Source: Limosilactobacillus sp. WILCCON 0051
GTDB taxonomy: Bacteria > Bacillota > Bacilli > Lactobacillales > Lactobacillaceae
Assembly: GCF_039955095.1 (NCBI RefSeq)
Contig: NZ_CP154878.1
Coordinates: 1,922,001 to 1,986,000 of the forward strand
DNA: 64,000 nt
Reading direction: 5' to 3'
Shown: positions 7,541 to 16,765 of the stretch, one piece after another
Layout of the letters: each line of letters begins with the position of its first letter
How positions within the stretch are numbered: position 1 is the first letter of the stretch
Program-made: the position numbers and the translations under genes
Notes under the pieces: model-generated
Databases searched by the model: none
The model's input: only the letters and a program-made list of their open reading frames with translations
Told to the model about the DNA's origin: nothing

Positions 7541-9268
7541 TTACTGCAGCAATGCATATTCATAATTAACCAACATAGTAAAATCCCACATACCATAACC
7601 AGTCCCAAAATTGGTCCAAGCGCGATTTGACCAGTAACTGTCTGGGTCAGTATGATCAGTACCGCCTAAATAGCGACTTACATCATGATGCGACCATAAA
7701 GTAGCACTCAAATCACCATCAGCAATTCTTGGATACATCCCATACTGTTTCATTTTATAGGCAGTGTAGTAGGCAGCATTTACAAGTTCTGCGGCGAAAT
7801 TCCAACCTCCATATACTTCGACCTGTTCAAACTGAACAGCGCGGCCATTAGCTGGATAGGCTGCTCCCCATGCCTCATGGTCAGTATCAGAAATTTGAAT
7901 AATGCTATTATTATCTACAAATGCGTGAACAAAGGCACTATTATAATGTGATTTTTCATAATTTATCTCACCCCAGATATTGTCATTAGGGTTTGCAGTT
8001 TCATGAACAACAATCATATTAGGCTTCCCATCGCTAGTGCCGGAATAAGTTCCCGTAATATTTTCAGGAATAGCATTGTAATATGTAATGCTTGCATGAC
8101 CTATATGGTTATTAATAATGTATTGGTTTACCCCATTATCAAATTGGGGAGTTAAAACACCATCACTATTAGCCCAATATCTCGTTAAATTAACACTAAC
8201 TTGCTTATTTTTTTGTAATGAGCCATCTGAACCAAAGTAGTAAAGATTCCCCCAATTATTGTAAAAGCTATTATCTAAACGAACTCCACCATTTCCAAAG
8301 TAATAAGTATTTCCCCAATTATTATAAAATCCATCATCTAAGCGAACGCCACCATCACCAAAGTAATACATATGACCCCAGTTACCATAGAATCCATCAT
8401 CTAAGCGAACGCCACCATCACCAAAGTAGTAAGTATGACCCCAATTATTATAGAATCCATCATCTAAGCGAACGCCACCATCACCAAAGTAATACGTATG
8501 ACCCCAGTTATTGTAGAAATTATTGTCCATCCGAGAGCCATCGCTTTGGAAGTAATACGTATGACCCCAGTTATTATAAAAATAATCTTTGGCCATTGTC
8601 CCATCGGATTTGAAATAATAGGTTTTACCATTAATGGTTGCAAAATAATTTTTTAATTGCTGACCATTTTGATAATAATAAGTATTGCCATTTTCAGTTA
8701 CTAAGCCATCCTTTTGTGCAGCAACAGCTAATGAGGTCATTACTACATTTTCAGTATCAGCTACTGCAGAACTAGCAGCTGAACTTTCAGCATTGTCTGA
8801 AGCCGTAGAGGTCATTTTTACAGCGGTATCAGAGTTTGTGCTTACTGATGCTGAACTAGTACTTTCAGTAATTTCTAACTCACTGGCTGCACTATCATTA
8901 GCCGTACTTGCAACAGAAGATTGGCTGTTGGCATTATCTGCAACAGGTTGACTGATAATATTTGCAGATTCGCTCACAGCGCTAGTTATATTTTCTGTAC
9001 TGGAAGCACTAGCCTGGTTTGTAATAGTTGTGCTTGACATTGCCGAAGCTGCACTCTCACTAGATGTAGCTGAACCAGAAGTGTTTGCACTGGCCGATGG
9101 AACTTCAGAAGTTGTTGATACTGCAGCATTGCCCGTTTCAACTGCTGTATCCGCATTAGCCGTTTGTGTTGCCATCACCGTTCCAGCAGCAACTGCAACG
9201 GTCATCAAGGCCATACAGCACCACTTCTTGCCCTTCTTAAACATTTTATAGTGTTTCCGCAAATCCAT
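7541..9268 (-). CDS. Secreted N-acetylmuramoyl-L-alanine amidase (amidase_2/PGRP type) with wall-binding repeats
   Basis: This 575-residue protein should cleave the lactyl-amide bond between MurNAc and L-Ala. The N-terminal KxYKxGKxW signal, linker and first repeats nearly duplicate those of the GH73 paralogue. About eight aromatic ~21-residue repeats follow, mostly of the FGDGGVRL type. The catalytic domain occupies about 394-575: MIVVHETA with His422, HAFVDNNSIIQ, EAWGAA, HHDVSRYLGG (His527/528) and DHTDPDSYW (His539). The His residues are candidate zinc ligands of the T7-lysozyme-like fold. It is a single gene, first of the three hydrolases in transcription order, and carries the shared upstream box. 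Confidence 0.92.
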   Translation of the reverse strand: MDLRKHYKMFKKGKKWCCMALMTVAVAAGTVMATQTANADTAVETGNAAVSTTSEVPSASANTSGSATSSESAASAMSSTTITNQASASSTENITSAVSESANIISQPVADNANSQSSVASTANDSAASELEITESTSSASVSTNSDTAVKMTSTASDNAESSAASSAVADTENVVMTSLAVAAQKDGLVTENGNTYYYQNGQQLKNYFATINGKTYYFKSDGTMAKDYFYNNWGHTYYFQSDGSRMDNNFYNNWGHTYYFGDGGVRLDDGFYNNWGHTYYFGDGGVRLDDGFYGNWGHMYYFGDGGVRLDDGFYNNWGNTYYFGNGGVRLDNSFYNNWGNLYYFGSDGSLQKNKQVSVNLTRYWANSDGVLTPQFDNGVNQYIINNHIGHASITYYNAIPENITGTYSGTSDGKPNMIVVHETANPNDNIWGEINYEKSHYNSAFVHAFVDNNSIIQISDTDHEAWGAAYPANGRAVQFEQVEVYGGWNFAAELVNAAYYTAYKMKQYGMYPRIADGDLSATLWSHHDVSRYLGGTDHTDPDSYWSNRAWTNFGTGYGMWDFTMLVNYEYALLQ

Positions 9269-9396
9269 ATTTTAAATCTTCCTACTCTTTCTCTACTAAA
9301 GTTCGCTAAATCTTTAATAATTTATAATTTTTATTACAATTTACATCAATGTTCATACTAACACACAAATAACCACCATTTGAATATTCATTATTT

Positions 9397-9423
9397 TTGT
9401 TAAAGAACTATAATTTTTGAAAC
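9397..9423 (-). promoter_or_regulatory. Shared upstream box of the hydrolase paralogues, copy 3
   Basis: The minus strand reads GTTTCAAAAATTATAG then TTCTTTAACAA, at 129 bp from the start codon. Together with copies 1 and 2 it defines a candidate operator. Confidence 0.55.
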
Positions 9424-9585
9424 AGACTTGTAATTTTAGCTTCAAGTTTTTTCTGCAAGGGCTTGTTATTAAATAGTAAGCATAACGCGTGTAGCAACAC
9501 GTATTATACAATATAAGAGTTCCTTATAATTGTTGGAATATGTGTTATTCTTCTAATCACTTTCTTAACATGATTAATAAGATAT

Positions 9586-10701
9586 CTAATTTTTCTCTTG
9601 TCTATTTACATTTGTAAATTTTTTTTGAAACTTGAAAGGGTATTGCCGATTATAATAAATATTTTTAAAAACTGGTAAAAATCTAAATAAAATAATCGCT
9701 ATTACTGTTATTGAAATTCGATATAGTATCAGAACCATATTACCTATAGTTGGTACACTTGCAAATTCTCTAGTGATATAAAAACTGCTCATTGTATGAT
9801 TTAAGTCGAGAATATGTGCACATAATACAATTAATGAGTCTTTTCCATAAATTGCAATTAATGTCATAACTCTGTGCCAACCATTTACATCAGTAATTTT
9901 TTCTAAGCCATAGCAAATCCCCATAATCGCATAAGAACCACCGCAAGCGCCAATAACAGCTATTATAGGATTATCTGCATATGCTCGATTCAACCAAAAT
10001 GCACCGAATTTGCTTGAAAAGAACCATATTATCAAACCTAATATAGAAAAAATAATCATGTGTCGTTTTATAAAATAATTTCTATGAATTAAAGCCCCTA
10101 TCCATAAAAAGAAGGTCCCAATAAATGCAGCATTTAGAGACCATGGCAAAATAATAGTAGCATTATCTTTGGTAATTAAAAAACCTAAAGCACAAATTAA
10201 TAACGTAATAACACCGACAATATAAAAACCTTGTTTATATTTGCCTATTGTCTTCATCAGGAAATTATAAATTATAGAACTAAAGAAAAGCGCTGGTAAA
10301 AACCATATTGCACCGATTGAAGGCATATGAAAACCAGTCATTAACATATTCGTATTCGTACCAACAGCAAAAAATATCTTTGCTAACATTTCTTTAGTAC
10401 TACCACCACTAATCAATCCACCATATCTCCAAAAATTGTTTACAAATTCACTAATCAAAAGCATTAAAACCCCAGTAAATAGATACGGGAGAATTAGATT
10501 GTAAAATAACTTATATAGCTGCTTTGCATATGGCTGGACCCTAAAAAGATAACCAGACAGAATAAAAAATAGCGGTACGTTAACAGCATAAATCATATTA
10601 TACGTAAATTCTGAAAAAGCATTTGGAATATGTCCAATTATTATTAGTAACATCCCAATAGCTCTTGCCAAATCAATCCATAAAATTCTTTTTTTAATCA
10701 T
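9586..10701 (-). CDS. Membrane acyltransferase (acyltransferase-3 family), EPS cluster
   Basis: This 371-residue polytopic protein of the acyltransferase-3 family probably O-acetylates an exopolysaccharide residue using a cytoplasmic acyl donor. The start IDLARAIGMLLIIIGHIPNAF contains the conserved catalytic-type His after the first helix, and about ten hydrophobic helices follow. Its start overlaps the stop of the GT4 gene by 4 nt (ATGA), so it is the last gene of the EPS operon. I see no strong terminator after it, only a weak stem near 9545-9575. Confidence 0.85.
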   Translation of the reverse strand: MIKKRILWIDLARAIGMLLIIIGHIPNAFSEFTYNMIYAVNVPLFFILSGYLFRVQPYAKQLYKLFYNLILPYLFTGVLMLLISEFVNNFWRYGGLISGGSTKEMLAKIFFAVGTNTNMLMTGFHMPSIGAIWFLPALFFSSIIYNFLMKTIGKYKQGFYIVGVITLLICALGFLITKDNATIILPWSLNAAFIGTFFLWIGALIHRNYFIKRHMIIFSILGLIIWFFSSKFGAFWLNRAYADNPIIAVIGACGGSYAIMGICYGLEKITDVNGWHRVMTLIAIYGKDSLIVLCAHILDLNHTMSSFYITREFASVPTIGNMVLILYRISITVIAIILFRFLPVFKNIYYNRQYPFKFQKKFTNVNRQEKN

Positions 10702-11753
10702 AATTCACCAATCTCATTTACCGCTTGATCCAAACGTTCAAAGTATTCTGGGTCCTCAAACTTTTTTACACTTTTATGAACTAAATCAGCAGAAAAAATA
10801 TTTTCTTTTAATAAATGCATTTTATCTACCAAATCAGACGTGCTATCACTTCTATAGACAAAGCCATTTACTTTCTCAATTAGTACATCTTCATAACCAC
10901 TAAAATCAGCAACCAAGCAAGGAATTCCTCGTTCCATAGCTTCAATCATTACCATAGGCAATCCTTCATATTTTGAAGTTAGAGCTAAGGCATTGGGATG
11001 AATCTCATTTATTATCTTTTTCCAAGGATTTTTCTGCCAACCATGAAAAGTACACTTCTCAGTAATTTTTAATTTTTCTATATAATTAAAAACTTCCCCA
11101 TTGCTGTTATCTGCTCCAAATAAATCAACATGTATTTCTTTAGGATATTTGCTAACTCCATCGAAAAGCTCAATTAAATTCTTTTGTCCATGCAGCATAA
11201 TTTTCCCAACATATACCAGCCTAAGCATCGAAGACTGATTAGAAATATTAAGTGAACCATTATATTGACTAACTGGATTTAAAATTAAATAGATTTTGCT
11301 CTCTGGAATCCCTAAATCCATAAGCTGGTGTTTAATAGGGGTACTTATTGCCCAATGTCGGTCAGCTAATTTAATATTTTTGGGATCAAATATATCTTGA
11401 TTAATCAAAGAATAATGTATCCATGAAACAATAGGCCATTTTTTTAAAAATATTTTTCTAACAAAAGCAGCTAATTTAATAATAGTTGCACCAAGAATAA
11501 CAAAGCATTCATCATTTTTAGCAGATAAAAAAGTTTTTAAAAGCAATGTCATTTTATCAAATTTGGTATTTCTCTTAACTTCCTTAATAAGGATATCAGG
11601 ATTCATTTGACTTAACCATACACGATTTTCCGGTATGCTAGTTAAATAGAGCTTTATTTGATTATTTTTTGATAAATGATTTAAAGCTTTAACTAAAACT
11701 GTTTCAGTACCACCATTTCCAGATAGCTCTGGGCAAACAAAATTCAATTTCAT
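10698..11753 (-). CDS. GT4-family glycosyltransferase, EPS cluster
   Basis: This 351-residue GT-B fold enzyme should add one sugar to the lipid-linked EPS repeat unit at the inner face of the membrane. An N-terminal PELSGNGGTETVLVKAL corresponds to the acceptor-side start. The C-terminal half has the GT4 donor site (LTSKYEGLPMVMIEAMERGIPCLVADFSGYEDV) with the E-x7-E pattern. It overlaps the acyltransferase gene by 4 nt and follows the flippase by 6 nt. Donor and linkage cannot be inferred. Confidence 0.9.
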   Translation of the reverse strand: MKLNFVCPELSGNGGTETVLVKALNHLSKNNQIKLYLTSIPENRVWLSQMNPDILIKEVKRNTKFDKMTLLLKTFLSAKNDECFVILGATIIKLAAFVRKIFLKKWPIVSWIHYSLINQDIFDPKNIKLADRHWAISTPIKHQLMDLGIPESKIYLILNPVSQYNGSLNISNQSSMLRLVYVGKIMLHGQKNLIELFDGVSKYPKEIHVDLFGADNSNGEVFNYIEKLKITEKCTFHGWQKNPWKKIINEIHPNALALTSKYEGLPMVMIEAMERGIPCLVADFSGYEDVLIEKVNGFVYRSDSTSDLVDKMHLLKENIFSADLVHKSVKKFEDPEYFERLDQAVNEIGEL

Positions 11754-11759
11754 AATAAA

Positions 11760-13181
11760 TTATCTCCTATTCAGCATTACCTTTGCTTGCTCAATCACTG
11801 GCGCATGCAATACAAATAAACAGGCTACATAAACAACTGCTCCTAAGGCAACCTGAATCATCAAATTTATAATCGTCATTTGCATAATTTGATCTAATCG
11901 GTAAACAACAAAATACATTAAAATCCCACTGATTAAATAACGCCACAAAGAAGCAAATAACTGTCGCCGCCGTATGGTTGTACGTACACAATATAATTGA
12001 ACAAATGTTACAGCAAGCTCAGAAATAACCGTGGCAACAGCTGCCCCTTCAGCTCCCCATCCTTGAATCAAAAATAAATTAGCAATAATATTTATGACAG
12101 CTCCAACTGTCACAGATAGCGTATATTCGTTAACACGATTAACAGGCATTAGATATTGCGTTCCAGTAACATTACTCCAAGCAATAAATAAGATAATTGG
12201 CGATTCGAGAAAAATCAAACGTCCAGTCTGAACGTACTCCCCTCCTAGAAACCAGGGAGCAAATTTAGCTGAAATTGCCATCAAACCAAACATCATTGGT
12301 ACTGACAATGCAGTAACGAAATCGAATGAATTATAGAGACTCTTGCGAACTGCTTTAATGTCACCATTCGCAAATTTATTAGCCACATGGGGTAGCATAA
12401 CTGTCCCTGTTGCAGTTACTACAGACAGAACTAATTTAACGATTTTATCTCCATAGTCAAATTGGCCTAACGCTTCTTGCGATGACATATGCCCCAACAT
12501 CAAACGATTTACGACAACATACACTTGAGTCGTAATAGTTGGGATAAATAATAACAATGATGGGTACAAATGTTGAAAAGGATGCCATTCTTTTATTGCT
12601 ACCCATTCAATACTGCCTTTTAAATATGGCCATAAAGTCAAATTACCGCCCACTTGAGCAAGCCCTAATAATAGGATATATTTCCAAAGATCCCCTGGTT
12701 CTTTGACTAAGGCAAAAATCAAACCAATTGATATCAATTTTACGATGGTATTCCGTGTAACCGTCTTTTTAAAATCTTCCATTCCCATGAAATACCATGA
12801 GACATCTAATCCTGTTGCTACAATCCATAATGACTGTAGCAAGAAGTATTTTCGGAATGTCGTACTAAACAAGAAGATAGCCAACAAGAAGGCAAAGAAT
12901 GCCATAGTTGATGTAATCAATTGCATGAACTCAATGCCCCAAAAGATTCTGGAACGTTCATGTTTATCATCACGGTGGTAAGCAACCTCTCGATTACCAT
13001 ATAAAGTAATCCCTAATTGACCAATTAAATAAAAAAAGGTTACCCAACTATTCGTGTATGAATTGATACCGCTGCCATGCGCTCCTAGGACCCGCGATAC
13101 ATAGGGGGTTGTGATTAAAGGAGCTAACATTAACAGAATTTGGTAGCCCGCATTATACAGATAGTTTTTGATAACCTTCAT
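11760..13181 (-). CDS. wzx: Wzx-type polysaccharide flippase
   Basis: This 473-residue MOP/MVF superfamily exporter with about 12-14 membrane helices should flip undecaprenyl-linked EPS repeat units outward. The N-terminus NYLYNAGYQILLMLAPLITTPYVSRVLG is the standard RfbX/Wzx signature. It is 3 nt from glf upstream and 6 nt from the GT4 gene downstream. With wzy (16746-17960) and wzz (16142-16765) it completes a Wzx/Wzy-dependent assembly set. Confidence 0.92.
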   Translation of the reverse strand: MKVIKNYLYNAGYQILLMLAPLITTPYVSRVLGAHGSGINSYTNSWVTFFYLIGQLGITLYGNREVAYHRDDKHERSRIFWGIEFMQLITSTMAFFAFLLAIFLFSTTFRKYFLLQSLWIVATGLDVSWYFMGMEDFKKTVTRNTIVKLISIGLIFALVKEPGDLWKYILLLGLAQVGGNLTLWPYLKGSIEWVAIKEWHPFQHLYPSLLLFIPTITTQVYVVVNRLMLGHMSSQEALGQFDYGDKIVKLVLSVVTATGTVMLPHVANKFANGDIKAVRKSLYNSFDFVTALSVPMMFGLMAISAKFAPWFLGGEYVQTGRLIFLESPIILFIAWSNVTGTQYLMPVNRVNEYTLSVTVGAVINIIANLFLIQGWGAEGAAVATVISELAVTFVQLYCVRTTIRRRQLFASLWRYLISGILMYFVVYRLDQIMQMTIINLMIQVALGAVVYVACLFVLHAPVIEQAKVMLNRR

Positions 13182-13184
13182 GAT

Positions 13185-14306
13185 CTACTTGTCAAACTCC
13201 TCAGCCACGGTCGTTAAGGCCGCCTTGATTACTTGATCCATGTTGTAGTACTTGTATTGACCCAGACGACCACCAAAAATAACGTTTGGTGCCTTTTGTC
13301 CGGCCAATTCCGTGTATTGCTGGTAAAGAGCATTATTACGTTGGTTGTTAACTGGATAGTATGGTTCATCGCCTCGTTTCCAGTCAGCTGGGTACTCACG
13401 CGTAATGATCGTCTTGCCTTCATCGCCCTTACCGAATTCAAAGTGCTTGTGCTCAATAATTCGCGTGTATGGCGTTTCGGCATCGGTGTAATTAACCACG
13501 GCATTACCTTGGTAGTTGTCTTCATCAAGCTCTTCAGTCTCAAAGTGTAAGCTGCGGTATTCCAACTCACCCAATTCATAGTTGAAGAATTGATCGATCA
13601 TCCCAGTAAAGACGATCTTAGGGAAGTTTGCCAGATATTCATCTTGTTGATCAAAGAAGTCAACCCCCAGTTCAACATCGATCAAATCACTGGCCAGCAT
13701 CTTTTCAACGATCTGCGTGTAGCCGCCCATTGGAATGCCTTGGTACAGATCATTGAAGTAGTTGTTGTCATAAGTCAATCGAACTGGCAGACGCCGAATG
13801 ATAAAAGCCGGCAGTTCAGTTGCCTTTTGCCCCCACTGCTTTTCGGTGTAGCCCTTAATCAGCTTTTCATAGATATCGCGACCGATCAGAGAAATAGCCT
13901 GTTCTTCTAGGTTCTGAGGCTCTTTGCCATCCATTTCAGCTCGCTGCTCATTGATCTTAGCCATTGCTTCTTTAGGTGTTCGAACGCCCCACATCTTATT
14001 AAAGGTGTTCATGTTGAATGGCAGGTTGTACATTTCCCCTTTGTAGTTGGCTACTGGAGAATTCGTGTAGCGGTTGAATTCCGCAAACTGATTAACGTAT
14101 TCCCAGATTGCCTTATCCGAAGTATGGAAAATGTGGGCACCATATTCATGTACCTGGATGCCATCAACTTTCTTAGTATAGATGTTGCCAGCAATATGGC
14201 TGCGTTTCTCAATCACCTTAACGCGCTTGCCACGCTTAGCTGCTTCGTAAGCAAAAGTGGCTCCAAATAAGCCGGCACCTACTACTAAATAATCATAGCT
14301 ATTCAT
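13185..14306 (-). CDS. glf: UDP-galactopyranose mutase
   Basis: This flavoenzyme interconverts UDP-galactopyranose and UDP-galactofuranose, so the EPS probably contains galactofuranose. The 373-residue protein has the FAD-binding start DYLVVGAGLFGATFA, then EKRSHIAGN and VHEYGAHIFHT (substrate side), plus the Glf signature region KGYTEKQWG. Length is normal. A terminator-like hairpin between it and the upstream GT14 gene (14382-14414) suggests that glf, wzx, GT4 and the acyltransferase may form a partly separate transcription unit. RBS is AAAGAGGA. Confidence 0.96.
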   Translation of the reverse strand: MNSYDYLVVGAGLFGATFAYEAAKRGKRVKVIEKRSHIAGNIYTKKVDGIQVHEYGAHIFHTSDKAIWEYVNQFAEFNRYTNSPVANYKGEMYNLPFNMNTFNKMWGVRTPKEAMAKINEQRAEMDGKEPQNLEEQAISLIGRDIYEKLIKGYTEKQWGQKATELPAFIIRRLPVRLTYDNNYFNDLYQGIPMGGYTQIVEKMLASDLIDVELGVDFFDQQDEYLANFPKIVFTGMIDQFFNYELGELEYRSLHFETEELDEDNYQGNAVVNYTDAETPYTRIIEHKHFEFGKGDEGKTIITREYPADWKRGDEPYYPVNNQRNNALYQQYTELAGQKAPNVIFGGRLGQYKYYNMDQVIKAALTTVAEEFDK

Positions 14307-14381
14307 TTTTATCCTCTTTTCTCAGAAGTTTGAATTCGTAACAAAATAATCAATAGCCAATTTTAACAGAAATTATCAAAT

Positions 14382-14414
14382 TAAAAAAGGCCTTCCATGT
14401 TTAAGAAAACCTTT
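14382..14414 (-). terminator. Candidate intrinsic terminator inside the EPS cluster
   Basis: The minus strand AAAGGTTTTC / GAAGGCCTTT forms about 10 pairs including wobble pairs, followed by TTT. It lies immediately after the GT14 stop (14422) and before glf. Confidence 0.5.
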
Positions 14415-14421
14415 AGTATAA

Positions 14422-15297
14422 CTAAAACCGATTTTTCTGATCCAATAGGCTGATTAGTTTATCAGAGACTGGACGTTCAACCTTTCTCCCCCACCAATAA
14501 TCTCCTTTAATAATTTTTTCATAATACTTTTCATCCAAAATTGCTGGTTGAATACCAGGATTCCTCACCATTTCAATAAAATGATGGATATTTTTATCGA
14601 TTCTATCTCTATATGGAGAATTGCATAGTATGCTCTGCATCCATATCTCATCAGAACAGAAACTAGTTGAAAAAATCTTTTCTAAATTAGGATGACCTTC
14701 ATAATATTCAATAGTATATTCTAGAGCATCCCTAGGAACATCAACCCATTCTTGCCCCGCATAGATATCATTTTCATCTACACCATACTTTTTAAGTTTA
14801 TTAACACGTCCCAGTGTCTGAACGAGTAATAAAAAGCGATGATAAATTTTTCCAAAAGTAGTTCGTCGATTAATTTGATCATAATTGAAATAATATTTTA
14901 CCCACCAAATTTCTGGTTCCCCAGATTTTCGCATGTCAATCGCACGCCAGTAGTTCATGTATATCTTATTAGTATGTTCAAAAAAATCATAAATTTTTTG
15001 GGGTGCTTTCATTGGCCAATCCTGACCAGATATTAGATGAAAGTATTTATTTTTAGGATTCTCTAAAGCTAATTTCATTAAATCAATAGTAGCCCGTACA
15101 ATACTATAACTTCCCCATTTGACATCATATTTCGAAAAAAAGTTAACATTTAATTTCTTCAAACTAAGCTCTTGTTTTTCACTGAGACTAACCTTTTTAT
15201 CAAAATGGATATACACATTGAAGCAAGAGCTCAATCGTTGTGAAAGCTCGATAACCTGGTCAATATTCTTATGTGCCAAAATTAATACAGCTTGCAT
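14422..15297 (-). CDS. GT14-type (core-2/I-branching) beta-glycosyltransferase
   Basis: This 291-residue protein resembles bacterial members of the core-2/I-branching family, which add beta-linked sugars such as N-acetylglucosamine. Visible hallmarks are AVLILAHKN at the start, HFDKK (about 32-36), FHLISGQDWPMK and the late SDEIWMQSILCNS block with acidic catalytic candidates. It probably adds a side branch or a residue of the EPS repeat. It lies between a DUF4422 gene and the cluster-internal terminator. Confidence 0.85.
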   Translation of the reverse strand: MQAVLILAHKNIDQVIELSQRLSSCFNVYIHFDKKVSLSEKQELSLKKLNVNFFSKYDVKWGSYSIVRATIDLMKLALENPKNKYFHLISGQDWPMKAPQKIYDFFEHTNKIYMNYWRAIDMRKSGEPEIWWVKYYFNYDQINRRTTFGKIYHRFLLLVQTLGRVNKLKKYGVDENDIYAGQEWVDVPRDALEYTIEYYEGHPNLEKIFSTSFCSDEIWMQSILCNSPYRDRIDKNIHHFIEMVRNPGIQPAILDEKYYEKIIKGDYWWGRKVERPVSDKLISLLDQKNRF

Positions 15298-15316
15298 CTA
15301 TTACACCACTTTCGAG

Positions 15317-16126
15317 TTAATTATTGACTCCCTTGGTAATTCCAAAATGATTAGTAATCCGACGAATCAATGCTTTCCTATCCAAATCATCTGATTTAAA
15401 AACAGTAAGATACTTTACTTTATATTCAGAATGTTTCTTCAGCCAAACATTCAACAGACGTTCACTTAGAAATCCATAAAGTCGCTTTTGATAATCAGTA
15501 TATCCTGACATATCAGTTCTCTTTTCAACTTCAAACAATATATCGAACAACCACTTACAGTACTCATCCATTTTATTCTTGCTTGCATAAAACATATTGT
15601 ATGGAGACATCCAAGATGAAGAATGCATTACTTCATCAAAAGCTGCAACATAATCCGGATATTTTTCTGAGATAACATCTCGGGTATGTTGCATATCTAA
15701 AATATTATTATCCTTTGCAAACTGATTCCATAAATCGCCACCACCTTCGTTTTCAGGATGTGCTACGATCCAGTCATATTCAGTCAGCAAATCATCTAAT
15801 TTATCAGTGCTGATAGGTTTAACTTTATTTCCCATTATAAGTAAATAAAGGTACATTGCATTACGGCCACCAATACTACGCTCATAAAAATAGCGTCGAT
15901 AATGTGCAAGTCCTACATTCTCAGAAGCTGAATTTTTCCAAATCCAATATAACCCCGTTAACTCACAGTAGTATGGATTTTTATCTGAGATGTTTTCAAG
16001 AGTATTATCGGCCAAGTAATTATCAGGATTGGCATTAGAGTTAGCACCAACCATCATTGGAAGATAGCCACTAGGAAGCTTATCAGCATATTTAAATGGC
16101 TTGTGCGTTATTACATAGACAGTCAT
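15317..16126 (-). CDS. DUF4422 putative glycosyltransferase (downstream copy), EPS cluster
   Basis: This 269-residue DUF4422 protein belongs to a family frequent in capsule and EPS loci and thought to be glycosyltransferases. It shares with the copy at 17985-18752 the order: YVITHKPFKY start, DNTLENISDKNPYYCELTGLYWIWKN, GLAHYRRYF, DWIVAHPEN and a C-terminal SERLLNVWLKKH. The HYRRYF block is the most conserved. Identity to the other copy is only moderate, so they probably transfer different sugars. Gaps to its neighbours are short (15 and 19 nt). Confidence 0.85.
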   Translation of the reverse strand: MTVYVITHKPFKYADKLPSGYLPMMVGANSNANPDNYLADNTLENISDKNPYYCELTGLYWIWKNSASENVGLAHYRRYFYERSIGGRNAMYLYLLIMGNKVKPISTDKLDDLLTEYDWIVAHPENEGGGDLWNQFAKDNNILDMQHTRDVISEKYPDYVAAFDEVMHSSSWMSPYNMFYASKNKMDEYCKWLFDILFEVEKRTDMSGYTDYQKRLYGFLSERLLNVWLKKHSEYKVKYLTVFKSDDLDRKALIRRITNHFGITKGVNN

Positions 16127-16141
16127 TATAATTCTCCAAAA

Positions 16142-16765
16142 CTAAATCAATTTCTTCCAAGTATCAACAGCAAAAGCCACAATCATTCCAAAAAGTAGTC
16201 CTAAGGCACTACCAATAACAACATACTTTTTTGTAGAAGGCGTGGTCTTAGATACGACACTGCTTTCTGTAGCCTTAGGATAGACGTGAACGTTGCCAGC
16301 ACCTGGTTGCATTTTCGGAATTTCTAACTTTGCTGCATCTGTTGCTGCGTTAACAATAGCAACTGCATCTTTTGCAGAATTTCCATGAGCCTTAATGCTG
16401 ATTACCAACGATTCTGGATGAGTTTCAGAATTAATTGAGGCAGCAATTTGATTCCGTGTATATTCCTTACGCATCTTCTTAGACAATAGTTTATATGCTT
16501 TATTGGTTACTTCGCGTCCATTAATCATATCTGAGTACGTAGAGGTCATTGATAGATCAGCATTAACTACATCATTTTTTTTATTAGCATTACTGAAGTT
16601 ATGGCTTACAACAACACTTCTTTCAGCAGTATAGGTTGTTGAACGTTTATGTTTAGCTAGTAAACCAAAAGCTCCACCACCCAATATAGTAAAAATAATA
16701 ATTACTAATAAATTTTTTACAATGATTTTTGATAAATCCTGCATACTATAATTTTTGCTTTTCAT
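16142..16765 (-). CDS. wzz: Wzz/YveK-type chain-length determinant
   Basis: This ~207-residue polysaccharide co-polymerase has one membrane helix near each end (about 16-38 and 183-203) and a coiled extracytoplasmic middle. It should set EPS chain length together with Wzy. ATG 16765 is preceded by GGAGG; the codon before it is TTG. The gene starts 20 nt inside the end of wzy, so the two are translationally coupled. The tyrosine kinase and phosphatase (Wze/Wzb) that normally accompany this family in lactobacilli are absent from the window. Confidence 0.85.
   Translation of the reverse strand: MKSKNYSMQDLSKIIVKNLLVIIIFTILGGGAFGLLAKHKRSTTYTAERSVVVSHNFSNANKKNDVVNADLSMTSTYSDMINGREVTNKAYKLLSKKMRKEYTRNQIAASINSETHPESLVISIKAHGNSAKDAVAIVNAATDAAKLEIPKMQPGAGNVHVYPKATESSVVSKTTPSTKKYVVIGSALGLLFGMIVAFAVDTWKKLI

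Noticed and set aside
9470..9515. Hairpin ACGCGTGT / ACACGT near the end of the EPS cluster considered as terminator
   Set aside because: Stem is short and no T-tract follows on the minus strand.
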